Of a DNA stretch of 30,943 nt, positions 12,967 through 20,664 are shown piece by piece. Positions within the stretch are counted from its first letter, which is position 1; each line of letters begins with the position of its first letter. The notes beneath the pieces are model-generated. The model saw only the letters and a program-made list of their open reading frames with translations. It made no database searches and was not told the DNA's origin. The stretch comes from Caryophanales bacterium UBA6356 (GTDB lineage Bacteria > Bacillota_I > Bacilli_A > RFN20 > CAG-826). The stretch spans positions 29,139 to 60,081 of the forward strand of contig DJRQ01000045.1 of assembly GCA_002440125.1 (NCBI GenBank), in the 5' to 3' direction. The translations under genes and the position numbers were made by a program.

Positions 12967-14703
12967 ATGAAAAAAACCTTGATTATTGAGGCGCCGAATA
13001 GCAAAAAAGCTGCCCAAAGGCCGCCTGTTTTTAGAAGCGTGGATTCGCGAACGATACCTCCAAACCTTCTAGACTTCGCAAAAGGGAAGAAATTCTATAT
13101 CCGAACTTATGGATGCCAAGCCAATTATCGCGATGAAGAGACGATGGCGGGTTATCTCTCGGAAGCGGGATTCGAAAGAACAGACGATCCTAAGGAAGCC
13201 AATCTCGCCATTATCAACACCTGTGCCGTTCGAGAAAATGCCGAAGAGAAGGTTTATGGAGAAATCGGATCCTTTAAGGCCAATAAGGAGAAAGACCCTT
13301 CCTTTATGCTTGTTTTGGCCGGGTGCGTCATGGGAGAAGAGGGAGTCGGGGAATCCCTTTTGAAGACTTATCCTTTCATTTCTTTGATTATCGGCACTCA
13401 CGAAGTGAGTAAACTCCCCCTTCTTTTGTCCGAAGTTCTAAAAAATAGGCAAACGCTCGTTTCCTCGAGCTCTTTTTCTAGCGAAGTCGTGGAGAATATG
13501 CCTTCCCTTCGCCTTTCTTCGTTTGAAGCTTATGTTAATATTTCCTACGGTTGCGATAAATTTTGCACTTATTGCATTGTTCCTTACACAAGGGGACGCG
13601 AAAGAAGCCGTCAGATGTCCGACGTTCTTAAGGAGTGCCAGGACCTGGTGGAAAGCGGTTATAAGCAAATCACTCTTTTGGGACAAAACGTCAATAGCTA
13701 TGGGCTTGATTTAAAGGATGGGACGAATTTCGCCACCCTTTTAGACAAAGTGGCCTCTTTAGGGATACCTCGCCTTAAGTTTTTAACTTCTTATCCAAGT
13801 CAATTTACGGATGAGATGATTGCCGTCATGGCGAAGCATAAAAATATCGACCCTTGGCTTCATCTCCCCGTTCAAAGCGGTTCCTCCTCTTGCCTAAAAA
13901 GAATGGGACGACGCTACACGAGAGAGGAGTATCTCTCCTTGGCGAAACGCATTCGGGAAAAGATTCCTGATATCGCTTTGACAACGGATATCATCGTCGG
14001 TTTTCCTGGCGAAACGGAAGAAGAATTTGAAGATACCATAAGCCTTATGAAAGAGGTCCGTTATGCGAGTGCCTATACCTTTATTTATAGTCCCCGCATC
14101 GGGACGCCAGCCGCTAGAATGGTCCAAGTTCCTCATGAGATTACTCAAAAGCGCTTCCTCCGCCTAAAAGAGGTGGTAGACGATTTAACCAAGGAAAGCA
14201 GCGATAAAATGTTAGGGAAAACGGTGGAAGTCTTGGTCGAAGGGGTGAGCAAAAAAGATCCGAACAAGCTAAGCGGATACTCACGAAACGGGAAGCTCAT
14301 TCATTTTGAGGGGCCAAGTTACCTGACTGGATGCTTGGTTCCTATAAAAGTGCTTTCTTCCAAAACCTACTCTCTTCATGGCGAATTAGTGGGCGATCCT
14401 TTGCTTTTGAAGGCGAAGGATTTGGCTTATTTGATGAGCGTGGATCCTTTTCTTGGCGCCTTTAAAAACTTAGGCGACGTCCTTTCGAAAGACTCAGAGC
14501 TTCAAAGTCTTGGCGAAAAATACATCGAGTTGAAGAAAAAGACCGCCCTTTCGATGGGCAAAGGAAAAGAATACGAGGAAGCCAAAAAGACCCTTCTTTC
14601 CTATCAAGACGCCATCAAGAGCCATCCTCTTTTGGAAAATTACCGCTCCATGGAAAAAGAAGCGCGAGAGGAACTTAGCGAAATCGCGGAGATCCTTCGA
14701 TGA
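12967..14703 (+). CDS. miaB: MiaB tRNA methylthiotransferase with a C-terminal YlbF/YmcA-like domain
   Basis: MiaB is a radical-SAM enzyme that adds methylthio to i6A37 of tRNA. Three N-terminal cluster cysteines are in YGCQAN, NTCAVRE and AGCVMG, the radical-SAM triad is GCDKFCTYC, and the TRAM domain follows (about 400-475). The protein is 578 residues, about 70-100 more than usual. The extra C-terminal part (about 480-578, bases 14404-14700) reads as an all-helical YlbF/YmcA domain: AKDLAYLMSVDPFLGAFKNL, LSKDSELQSLGEKYIEL, then SHPLLENYRSMEKEAREEL. In Bacillus ymcA directly follows miaB. The cysteines of RicA/RicF are absent. The ATG at 12967 has GGAGG ten bases upstream, and an in-frame TTG at 12958 is too close to it. 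Confidence 0.92.
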   Translation: MKKTLIIEAPNSKKAAQRPPVFRSVDSRTIPPNLLDFAKGKKFYIRTYGCQANYRDEETMAGYLSEAGFERTDDPKEANLAIINTCAVRENAEEKVYGEIGSFKANKEKDPSFMLVLAGCVMGEEGVGESLLKTYPFISLIIGTHEVSKLPLLLSEVLKNRQTLVSSSSFSSEVVENMPSLRLSSFEAYVNISYGCDKFCTYCIVPYTRGRERSRQMSDVLKECQDLVESGYKQITLLGQNVNSYGLDLKDGTNFATLLDKVASLGIPRLKFLTSYPSQFTDEMIAVMAKHKNIDPWLHLPVQSGSSSCLKRMGRRYTREEYLSLAKRIREKIPDIALTTDIIVGFPGETEEEFEDTISLMKEVRYASAYTFIYSPRIGTPAARMVQVPHEITQKRFLRLKEVVDDLTKESSDKMLGKTVEVLVEGVSKKDPNKLSGYSRNGKLIHFEGPSYLTGCLVPIKVLSSKTYSLHGELVGDPLLLKAKDLAYLMSVDPFLGAFKNLGDVLSKDSELQSLGEKYIELKKKTALSMGKGKEYEEAKKTLLSYQDAIKSHPLLENYRSMEKEAREELSEIAEILR

Positions 14704-15575
14704 TTCTGGTTCTTTTGGGTCCGACAGCCAGTGGGAAAAGCGCTTTGGCGATAGAACTTGCCCAAAAAATAGGGGGTGAGATCGTTAACGCCGACGCTTT
14801 CCAAGTTTATAAGGATTTTCCTATTGCGACCGCCTCCCCAAAAGAAGAAGAAAAAAGGATGGTTCCGCACCATCTCTATAATTTCGTTCCATCGGATGTT
14901 TCCTATGATATTGCCCAATACCAAAAAGATGTGCGCAAGGTGTTAGACGATCTTTTGAAGGAGGGGAAGACACCGATCCTCGTCGGGGGAAGCGGACTTT
15001 ATATTCGAAGCGCCCTTTACGACTATGACTTGGGCGTGGACACTTCCAATGTCGATATGTCTCCTTATGAGAAATATGGCGACATCGCCCTTCATGAGGT
15101 TTTGGAAAAGTTAGACTGGACAGAAGCGCAGAAGATCCCCTATCAAAACCGGCGTCGGGTTCTTCGCTCTATTGCTCTTTGCTTAGCCGCCAAGGAAAGT
15201 AAGACGAGCCTTTTGTCGAAGCAATCGCATAAACCGATTTACGATTGTCAATTCTTCCGCTTATCGCCTTCTCGAGATTTTCTTTATGAGCGGATCGACA
15301 AACGAGTCGAAGAGATGTTCCAAGAAGGGGTTGTCGAAGAGGTCCTTCCCAAAATCGAAGGCGTCGAAGACATCAAAGGAGCCTATCAGGCCATTGGCGT
15401 CAAAGAATTCTTCCTCTATCGGAATAAACTTCTTTCGCTTTCGGAAACAAAAGAAAAAATCAAGCTGGATACGAGACACTACGTGAAAAGACAAGAGACT
15501 TTCTTTCGACATCAGTTTGAATCGGCGATTGTGAATTCTCTTTCGGAGGTGCTTGATGTCATCCAAAATCGATGA
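14700..15575 (+). CDS. miaA: tRNA dimethylallyltransferase MiaA
   Basis: This 291-residue enzyme transfers the dimethylallyl group to A37 of tRNAs reading UNN codons, making the i6A substrate of MiaB. Motifs seen are the P-loop GPTASGKS (about 7-14), NADAFQVYKD in place of the common DSMQVYR, VGGSGLYIRSALYDY, and the C-terminal AIGVKEF and RQETFFRHQF. The start overlaps the miaB stop as ATGA. The two A37 enzymes are therefore translationally coupled. The 3' end overlaps the next gene by 20 bases. Confidence 0.95.
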   Translation: MILVLLGPTASGKSALAIELAQKIGGEIVNADAFQVYKDFPIATASPKEEEKRMVPHHLYNFVPSDVSYDIAQYQKDVRKVLDDLLKEGKTPILVGGSGLYIRSALYDYDLGVDTSNVDMSPYEKYGDIALHEVLEKLDWTEAQKIPYQNRRRVLRSIALCLAAKESKTSLLSKQSHKPIYDCQFFRLSPSRDFLYERIDKRVEEMFQEGVVEEVLPKIEGVEDIKGAYQAIGVKEFFLYRNKLLSLSETKEKIKLDTRHYVKRQETFFRHQFESAIVNSLSEVLDVIQNR

Positions 15576-16245
15576 AAGAATTTTGCCTTTGCTTCATGAG
15601 GATGGAATAGCGAAAATACGCCATTCGAAAGTGGTTGTTTTCGGCTTGGGGGGCGTCGGTGGAACTTGCTTCGAGGCTCTTTGCCGAACGGGCGTATCGC
15701 CCCTCATCGGGGTGGATTTTGATGTGGTGGAAGAAAGCAATCTCAATCGCCAACTTCTTTTTACTTACGAGGATTTAGGAAAAAAGAAAAGCGATGCTAC
15801 CAAAAGCAGATCCCTTCTCCTCCGAAAAGATTGCGAAATAGAAACGTTTGATTTGAGAATTGACGAATCTTCTCTTGCGGATGGCGTTTTCGGCGATGCT
15901 GCGATTTGGGTTGATGCCGTGGACGATTTGAATGCGAAAGTGGCCCTTATTGAAGCGTCCCTCCGCCAAAACATCCCCCTTTTCGTCTCTTTGGGGATGG
16001 GGAATCGCATCGATCCTTCAAAGGTTTATGTGACCACATTGGACAAAACATCGGGCGATCCTTTGGCCAAAAAGCTCCGCAAGATGTTACGCGAACGGAA
16101 TATCGATCTGAGAAAAATTACGGCAGTGGCTTCCAAAGAACTGCCGCTTGTCAAAACGCCAAGGCCAAGCTCCCTTATGATGGTGCCGTCCGCGGCGGGT
16201 CTTTTGCTTGCTTCTTTAACGTTAAGAGCCCTTTCGAACCTTTGA
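15556..16245 (+). CDS. tcdA: ThiF/E1-like tRNA t6A dehydratase (TcdA-like)
   Basis: This 229-residue E1-superfamily protein has the nucleotide-binding GLGGVGG (about 31-37), the VDFDVVEESNLNRQ adenylation motif, AVDDLNAKV, and the TcdA-type C-terminus VKTPRPSSLMMVPSAAGLLL. TcdA (CsdL) uses ATP to cyclise the side chain of t6A37 into ct6A in tRNAs reading ANN codons. An ATG at 15556 has GGAGG six bases upstream. The TTG at 15553 is not needed. It overlaps miaA by 20 bases, so three enzymes acting on tRNA A37 lie in one unit. Other E1-like roles such as thiamine or molybdopterin sulfur transfer are less likely, because no partner gene is present. Confidence 0.88.
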   Translation: MSSKIDERILPLLHEDGIAKIRHSKVVVFGLGGVGGTCFEALCRTGVSPLIGVDFDVVEESNLNRQLLFTYEDLGKKKSDATKSRSLLLRKDCEIETFDLRIDESSLADGVFGDAAIWVDAVDDLNAKVALIEASLRQNIPLFVSLGMGNRIDPSKVYVTTLDKTSGDPLAKKLRKMLRERNIDLRKITAVASKELPLVKTPRPSSLMMVPSAAGLLLASLTLRALSNL

Positions 16246-16282
16246 AGTTTATTCTATTCTAGATAAAAGGAAAGGAATCACG

Positions 16283-17893
16283 ATGGATACCCTGATTGAG
16301 AAAATTGCTGAAGAGGTTGGCATACCTTCTTCGTCTTTGGAGCCATACGGTTCCGAAATCGCCAAAATCGATTTAAGGAAAGTTCCTTTAAAGGAAGAGA
16401 AAGGGAAGCTCGTTTTGGTGACTGCTTTGACGCCCACCAAGGCGGGCGAAGGCAAAACGACGACGGCCATTGGTCTGGAGGAAGGGTTTTATAAACTAGG
16501 AGAAAAAGCCCTTCTTTGTTTAAGAGAACCGGCTTTAGGGCCGGTGTTTGGCCTTAAAGGAGGCGCTACAGGCGCCTTGAAAGCATCTCTTCTTCCGGAA
16601 GAGGATATCAATTTGCATTTCACTGGCGACATTCACGCCATCACAAGCGCCAACAATTTGGTTTCTGCTTGTATCGATAATATCCTTTATTTCGATAACC
16701 CACTTCATATTGACCCTAACCGAATCCTTTGGAAGAGGTCCATAGATATGAACGATCGTTCCCTTCGCCATATCGAAATCGGTGAGGGGAAAGGAGGTGG
16801 CTATCCTCGGAAGGATGGTTTCAATATCAGCGTTGCCAGCGAGCTTATGGCCATTCTTTGCTTGGCCAAAGACGAAGATGATTTCTTGCAAAGACTTGGG
16901 AAAGTGATTGTCGCTTATAGCCTTGACGACAAAGCCATCACTATCAAGGATCTTCAGATCACTCATGCTATCATGAGACTTTTGCGACACGCTTTAAAAC
17001 CGAATCTTGTTCGTAATTATGAGGGAAATCCCGTTTTCATCCACGGCGGTCCTTTTGCCAACATCGCCCATGGCACTAGCAGCATTATCGCTACCAATGC
17101 AGCGCTTCGCTTAGCCCCTTATGTCATCACGGAAGCTGGTTTCGGAAGCGATTTAGGCGGTGAAAAATTCTTGGATATCGTATGCCAGGAAAGCGGATTC
17201 GTGCCCGATGCGGTCGTTCTTGTCGCTTCCATTCGCGCTCTTAAACTCCATGGTGGCGTTTGCTTCGAAGAACTTTCCGAAGAGAATCTTCCTTCCCTCC
17301 AAGAAGGTTTCAAAAATCTCAAAATCCACTACGAAAACCTTCTTAAATTTGGTGTGAATGTTGTTATTGCTATCAACCGTTTTGATAGCGACTCCCCCAA
17401 AGAAATTGCGCTTTTGGAATCGCTTTTAAAAGAGATGGGCGCTTCTTTTGCCCTTTCGGAAGGAGTTTCTAAAGGCGGCGAAGGGACTATGGAACTCGCC
17501 AAAAAGGTCAAGGAAGCTTGCTCAAAGCCTAACCATTATCATCCCCTCTACGCCAAAGAAATGTCTCTTCCTAAGAAGATCGAGATCATTGCGAAGGAGA
17601 TTTATCGGGCAAAAGACGTTTCTTATAGCGAACTAGCGGCTCAAAAACTTGATTTCCTTAGCAAAAATGGCTTCGAATCGAGCTACGTTTGCATTGCCAA
17701 AACCCCGATGTCTTTAAGCGACGATCCTAAGAAAATCGGCGCACCCCTTCATGAAACGTTCCATATTCGGGATTTCGAAGTGGCCAAAGGAGCGGATTTC
17801 GTGATTCCGTTATCAGGAAATATCTTGCGCATGCCAGGCCTCCCAAGGACGCCTAATGCCGTCTTAATGGAGCAAGAACCATGGAAATTCTAA
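16283..17893 (+). CDS. fhs: Formate-tetrahydrofolate ligase
   Basis: This 536-residue cytosolic enzyme makes 10-formyltetrahydrofolate from formate, THF and ATP, for purine and formyl-Met-tRNA synthesis. It carries the family signatures: ALTPTKAGEGKTTTAIGLEE with the P-loop (about 48-67), REPALGPVFGLKGGATG, EDINLHFTGDIHAITSANN, EAGFGSDLGGEKF and the C-terminal MPGLPRTPNA. It is slightly shorter than the usual 555-560. AAAGGA lies before the ATG. A 37-base gap separates it from tcdA, so it may be in the same transcript. It overlaps the next gene by 13 bases. Confidence 0.96.
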   Translation: MDTLIEKIAEEVGIPSSSLEPYGSEIAKIDLRKVPLKEEKGKLVLVTALTPTKAGEGKTTTAIGLEEGFYKLGEKALLCLREPALGPVFGLKGGATGALKASLLPEEDINLHFTGDIHAITSANNLVSACIDNILYFDNPLHIDPNRILWKRSIDMNDRSLRHIEIGEGKGGGYPRKDGFNISVASELMAILCLAKDEDDFLQRLGKVIVAYSLDDKAITIKDLQITHAIMRLLRHALKPNLVRNYEGNPVFIHGGPFANIAHGTSSIIATNAALRLAPYVITEAGFGSDLGGEKFLDIVCQESGFVPDAVVLVASIRALKLHGGVCFEELSEENLPSLQEGFKNLKIHYENLLKFGVNVVIAINRFDSDSPKEIALLESLLKEMGASFALSEGVSKGGEGTMELAKKVKEACSKPNHYHPLYAKEMSLPKKIEIIAKEIYRAKDVSYSELAAQKLDFLSKNGFESSYVCIAKTPMSLSDDPKKIGAPLHETFHIRDFEVAKGADFVIPLSGNILRMPGLPRTPNAVLMEQEPWKF

Positions 17894-18120
17894 AGTATTC
17901 TCTTTTTGATGAGGTGGAGATGAAAAAAGCCCATCCATGCCTCTCTCACTCCAAACGATTTCAAATCGTCCGTATAGGCGCCGATATCAAAATACGTTGC
18001 CTGGGTTGCGGCAACCTCATCATGATGGACCGCGATAAGTTCAATCATGCCATCAAGAAGGTTCTTCGTTCCCATAACGAACCTATCCCGTGTGAGGGCG
18101 ACCTTAAGAGGCCTCTCTAG
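17881..18120 (+). CDS. DUF951 family protein
   Basis: This 79-residue protein matches DUF951 (YyzM-like): DEVEMKKAHPCLSHSKRF, then IVRIGADIKIRCLGCGNLIM and RDKFNHAIKKVL. The CLGCG pair and the earlier Cys in HPC suggest a small metal-binding or nucleic-acid-binding fold, but no function is established. Family members are usually about 60-70 residues, and this one has a short extra tail (EPIPCEGDLKRPL). GGAG lies about eight bases before the ATG, inside the end of fhs, with which it overlaps. In Bacillus the homolog lies by ychF, whereas here it is about 7.8 kb upstream of ychF. Confidence 0.85.
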   Translation: MEILKYSLFDEVEMKKAHPCLSHSKRFQIVRIGADIKIRCLGCGNLIMMDRDKFNHAIKKVLRSHNEPIPCEGDLKRPL

Positions 18121-18137
18121 AAGTCGGCTTTCTTTCT

Positions 18138-18146
18138 TGCTATACT
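18138..18146 (+). promoter_or_regulatory. Extended -10 promoter for the CNNM/CBS gene pair
   Basis: TGCTATACT fits TGnTATAAT with one mismatch and gives a leader of about 18-20 bases, containing GGAGGA, before the GTG start at 18171. The -35 is weak. Confidence 0.55.
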
Positions 18147-18170
18147 AGTACTCATTCGGAGGATTTTTGA

Positions 18171-19307
18171 GTGGACCCTGATCTGTGTTTGATTCTAGAA
18201 AGTAGCGCTTCGAATGACGCGCTTATATGGGGGATGCCTAGCTGGGTTTGCTGGATTATAATCGCCATCTTGCTTCTCGTGAGTGGCCTTTTTAGCGCTA
18301 GCGAGAACGCTTTCTCGAATTGCAATCGTTATCACTTCCAAGCCCTTGCCGAAAAAGGCGACAAAACGGCAAAGCTTGTTTCCATGCTCGTCAACAGGTT
18401 CGATAATACCTTGGTTTCGGTGCTTGTTGGGAACAATATCGTCCAAACGCTTATGTCCTACTTGAGCGCGATGCTTTTTTATGGCTTGGCGAAGAGTTGG
18501 GGCTTAGGCTCTGGCGTTGAGGCTATTTTAAGCACCGTTGTCATGGCTGCGCTGGTTTATATTGTGAGCGATACGTTGCCGAAAATCCTTAGCAAAGCCC
18601 TCCCTAATCGTATGGCCGTTATTTTGGCTTACCCCGTTTTCGTGGTGTCTATTCTCCTTTATCCTATCATTTTGCTTTTCCGTGGCGTCCTTTTCTTGGC
18701 CCATAAAATATTTAAGGCCGATGACCAAAGCCTTCTTTCGAAAGAGGAACTTTTAGAAAGCACGAAGCAAGCGGTTTTAGATGAAAAAAACGAAGATGAG
18801 GAGGAAGAGGATAAAAGCGAGCCTCTTTTTGAAAAAGACGAAACGGAGATTATCGATAACGTCTTCGATTTCGATCAGGTAAAAGTCCGAAAAGTCTATA
18901 CCAAACTCGAAAACACCTTTGCTTTGAACGAGGAGAATCTCACGATTGCCGATATCAATAAAGCCATACTCGATAATCCCTACTCGAGAATCCCTATTTA
19001 CGAAGGCGAGAAAGCGAATATTATCGGGGTTTTGGTGACGAAGATTTATTTCGAGGAATACACCAAGGATCCTCATTTAGATTTTCGGAGCGTACTTGAA
19101 AAACCCATCCAAATTGATGTGGATACAGCGTTGGATAGCGCTTTCGAAAGGCTCAATAGTGAGCTTGTTCATTTGGGTGTTGTTGTGGAAAAAGGCGAAG
19201 TCGTGGGCATTGTCTCGATGGAAGATATTTTGGAAGAGCTCGTGGACGACATCGACGAGATTCATGAGAAGAAACTTATCCATCATAAGAAAGGGGGGAG
19301 AGCATGA
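18171..19307 (+). CDS. CNNM (DUF21) and CBS-pair membrane protein lacking the CorC/HlyC domain
   Basis: This 378-residue protein has an N-terminal CNNM transmembrane domain (hydrophobic segments at about 25-45, 80-105, 118-140 and 148-178, with SGLFSASENAFSNCN and LVSVLVGNNI). A highly acidic linker follows (about 205-225), then a CBS pair (about 230-365, with SRIPIYEGEKANIIGVL and VVGIVSMEDILEELV). Relatives are implicated in magnesium or other divalent cation efflux. The CorC/HlyC domain that normally ends such proteins is missing. The start is GTG with CGGAGGA at seven bases. It overlaps its paralog downstream by ATGA, so the two may form a heteromeric complex. Confidence 0.87.
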   Translation: MDPDLCLILESSASNDALIWGMPSWVCWIIIAILLLVSGLFSASENAFSNCNRYHFQALAEKGDKTAKLVSMLVNRFDNTLVSVLVGNNIVQTLMSYLSAMLFYGLAKSWGLGSGVEAILSTVVMAALVYIVSDTLPKILSKALPNRMAVILAYPVFVVSILLYPIILLFRGVLFLAHKIFKADDQSLLSKEELLESTKQAVLDEKNEDEEEEDKSEPLFEKDETEIIDNVFDFDQVKVRKVYTKLENTFALNEENLTIADINKAILDNPYSRIPIYEGEKANIIGVLVTKIYFEEYTKDPHLDFRSVLEKPIQIDVDTALDSAFERLNSELVHLGVVVEKGEVVGIVSMEDILEELVDDIDEIHEKKLIHHKKGGRA

Positions 19308-20617
19308 ATATTGGCTTGATTATCGGTTACAGCGTTGCTCTTGGAGTGCTCCTTGTCCTTTCTTTCCTCTTCTCTAGTAGCGATATGGCTTACGGCTCAA
19401 TTAGCGATGTTCGCCTTGAGGAGGCCCTAAAGAAGAAGCCGCAAAGCAAACGTTTAAAAGCGGCCAAAAGCCTAAGCGATAATTATCCCCGCACTATTTC
19501 GACCATTTTGCTTTTAAATGACACGGTTAATGCGGGTCTAGATTCCGTGAGTACCCTTCTTGGCGTTACTTTGAGCGTGCTCGTCTTGGGGGGAGAGACG
19601 GCGGAAGCCGAAACATGGGGCCTTGTAGCTTCTATGATTTGCTTGGTCATTAAAATTACTTTCGGCGAGATTATAGCCAAGAGCTTTGGGAAAATCTTTA
19701 ATCTCAAACTCGTCTCCCTATACTCTTTGCCTCTCCGCTTCTTTTCGTGGCTTTTGATGCCTATTACCTTCGTGGTGGGAGGACTTGGGGAAGTTTGCGC
19801 CAAGCCTCTTTTAAGGAAAGTCGAAGATCTTACCATTAGCGAGGACGATTTGCATGAGATGGTCGATGGCATTGAGGAACAAGGAACGGTGGACGAAGAC
19901 AAAGCGGAGCTTCTTCACGAAACCATTCGCTATACCCATACGCTGGCTTATGAAGTGATGACGCCTCGAGTGGACGTTTTTGCCATCGATGCCGAAGATG
20001 ATTTAAAGGAAGTGAGCGACGATCCGAAAGTTTATCACTATAGTCGCGTTCCGGTTTATAGGGGAACGATCGACAACATCATCGGCTTTATCAAAACCCG
20101 CAATCTCATGCTCTATAAGATGAGCGGCGAAACGCCTAAATTGTCGGATCTTTTGGAAGAACCCCTCCGTTTCCCTCGGAGTGCTGAGATAAACGACATT
20201 TTGAAGATATTCAAAAAGAAAAAGAGGCATTTCGCGATCGTGATGGATGAATATGGCGGTGTGGAAGGCGTTATCACGATGGAAGATATTTTGGAGGAGA
20301 TCGTCGGGGAGATTTGGGACGAAAAAGACGATCCTGAGATCCCCTATCTCAAAAGGAAAGATGGCAGCTATATCGTGGATGGTTCGCTTACCTTAGAGGA
20401 TTTTTGCGACTTGCTTGGCCTTGATTTTGACAAAACGGACACCGAATATGTGACTATCGGCGGTTTCATCGTTGAGCTTCTTGACGATAAATTCGCTAAG
20501 GTTGGGGATATTGTGTCCTATAAAAACTATTTACTTAAAGTTTTGGCGGTCGATAAGAACGGAGCGGCCAAGAAGATTCTTGTGACGCCAGAAAAGAAAG
20601 AAGAAGAGGAAGAATAA
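19304..20617 (+). CDS. CNNM (DUF21), CBS-pair and CorC/HlyC membrane protein
   Basis: This 437-residue protein has the full hemolysin C/CorC-like layout: CNNM transmembrane domain (about 2-180, with FLFSSSDMAYGSIS and LLLNDTVNAGLDS), CBS pair (about 205-330, with EVMTPRVDVFAID, HYSRVPVYRGTIDNIIGFI and MDEYGGVEGVITMEDILEEI), and a C-terminal CorC/HlyC domain (about 345-430, with DGSLTLEDFCDLLGLD and TIGGFIVELL). An acidic tail ends the protein. The family is linked to magnesium/cobalt homeostasis. The G-rich Shine-Dalgarno (GGGGGGAG) lies within the end of the upstream paralog, which it overlaps by four bases. Confidence 0.92.
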   Translation: MNIGLIIGYSVALGVLLVLSFLFSSSDMAYGSISDVRLEEALKKKPQSKRLKAAKSLSDNYPRTISTILLLNDTVNAGLDSVSTLLGVTLSVLVLGGETAEAETWGLVASMICLVIKITFGEIIAKSFGKIFNLKLVSLYSLPLRFFSWLLMPITFVVGGLGEVCAKPLLRKVEDLTISEDDLHEMVDGIEEQGTVDEDKAELLHETIRYTHTLAYEVMTPRVDVFAIDAEDDLKEVSDDPKVYHYSRVPVYRGTIDNIIGFIKTRNLMLYKMSGETPKLSDLLEEPLRFPRSAEINDILKIFKKKKRHFAIVMDEYGGVEGVITMEDILEEIVGEIWDEKDDPEIPYLKRKDGSYIVDGSLTLEDFCDLLGLDFDKTDTEYVTIGGFIVELLDDKFAKVGDIVSYKNYLLKVLAVDKNGAAKKILVTPEKKEEEEE

Positions 20618-20645
20618 AAAACCGAAACAAAATTCTTCTTTTGCC

Positions 20646-20664
20646 TCTATCTCTTTATAGAGAT
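20646..20664 (+). promoter_or_regulatory. Inverted repeat covering the start codon of the first ABC gene
   Basis: CTCTAT (20646-20651) can pair with ATAGAG (20657-20662), or alternatively ATCTCT (20649-20654) with AGAGAT (20659-20664), which takes in the first two bases of the ATG at 20663. No Shine-Dalgarno is seen. It may hold down translation or be a protein-binding site. Confidence 0.35.

Noticed and set aside
16535..16990. Minus-strand frame of about 150 codons
   Set aside because: It lies wholly within fhs, whose family motifs are continuous through this part.
20609..20642. Terminator after the second CNNM gene
   Set aside because: The pairing GAAGAAT/ATTCTTC is A/T-rich with a 16-base loop and a short T run; too weak to call.
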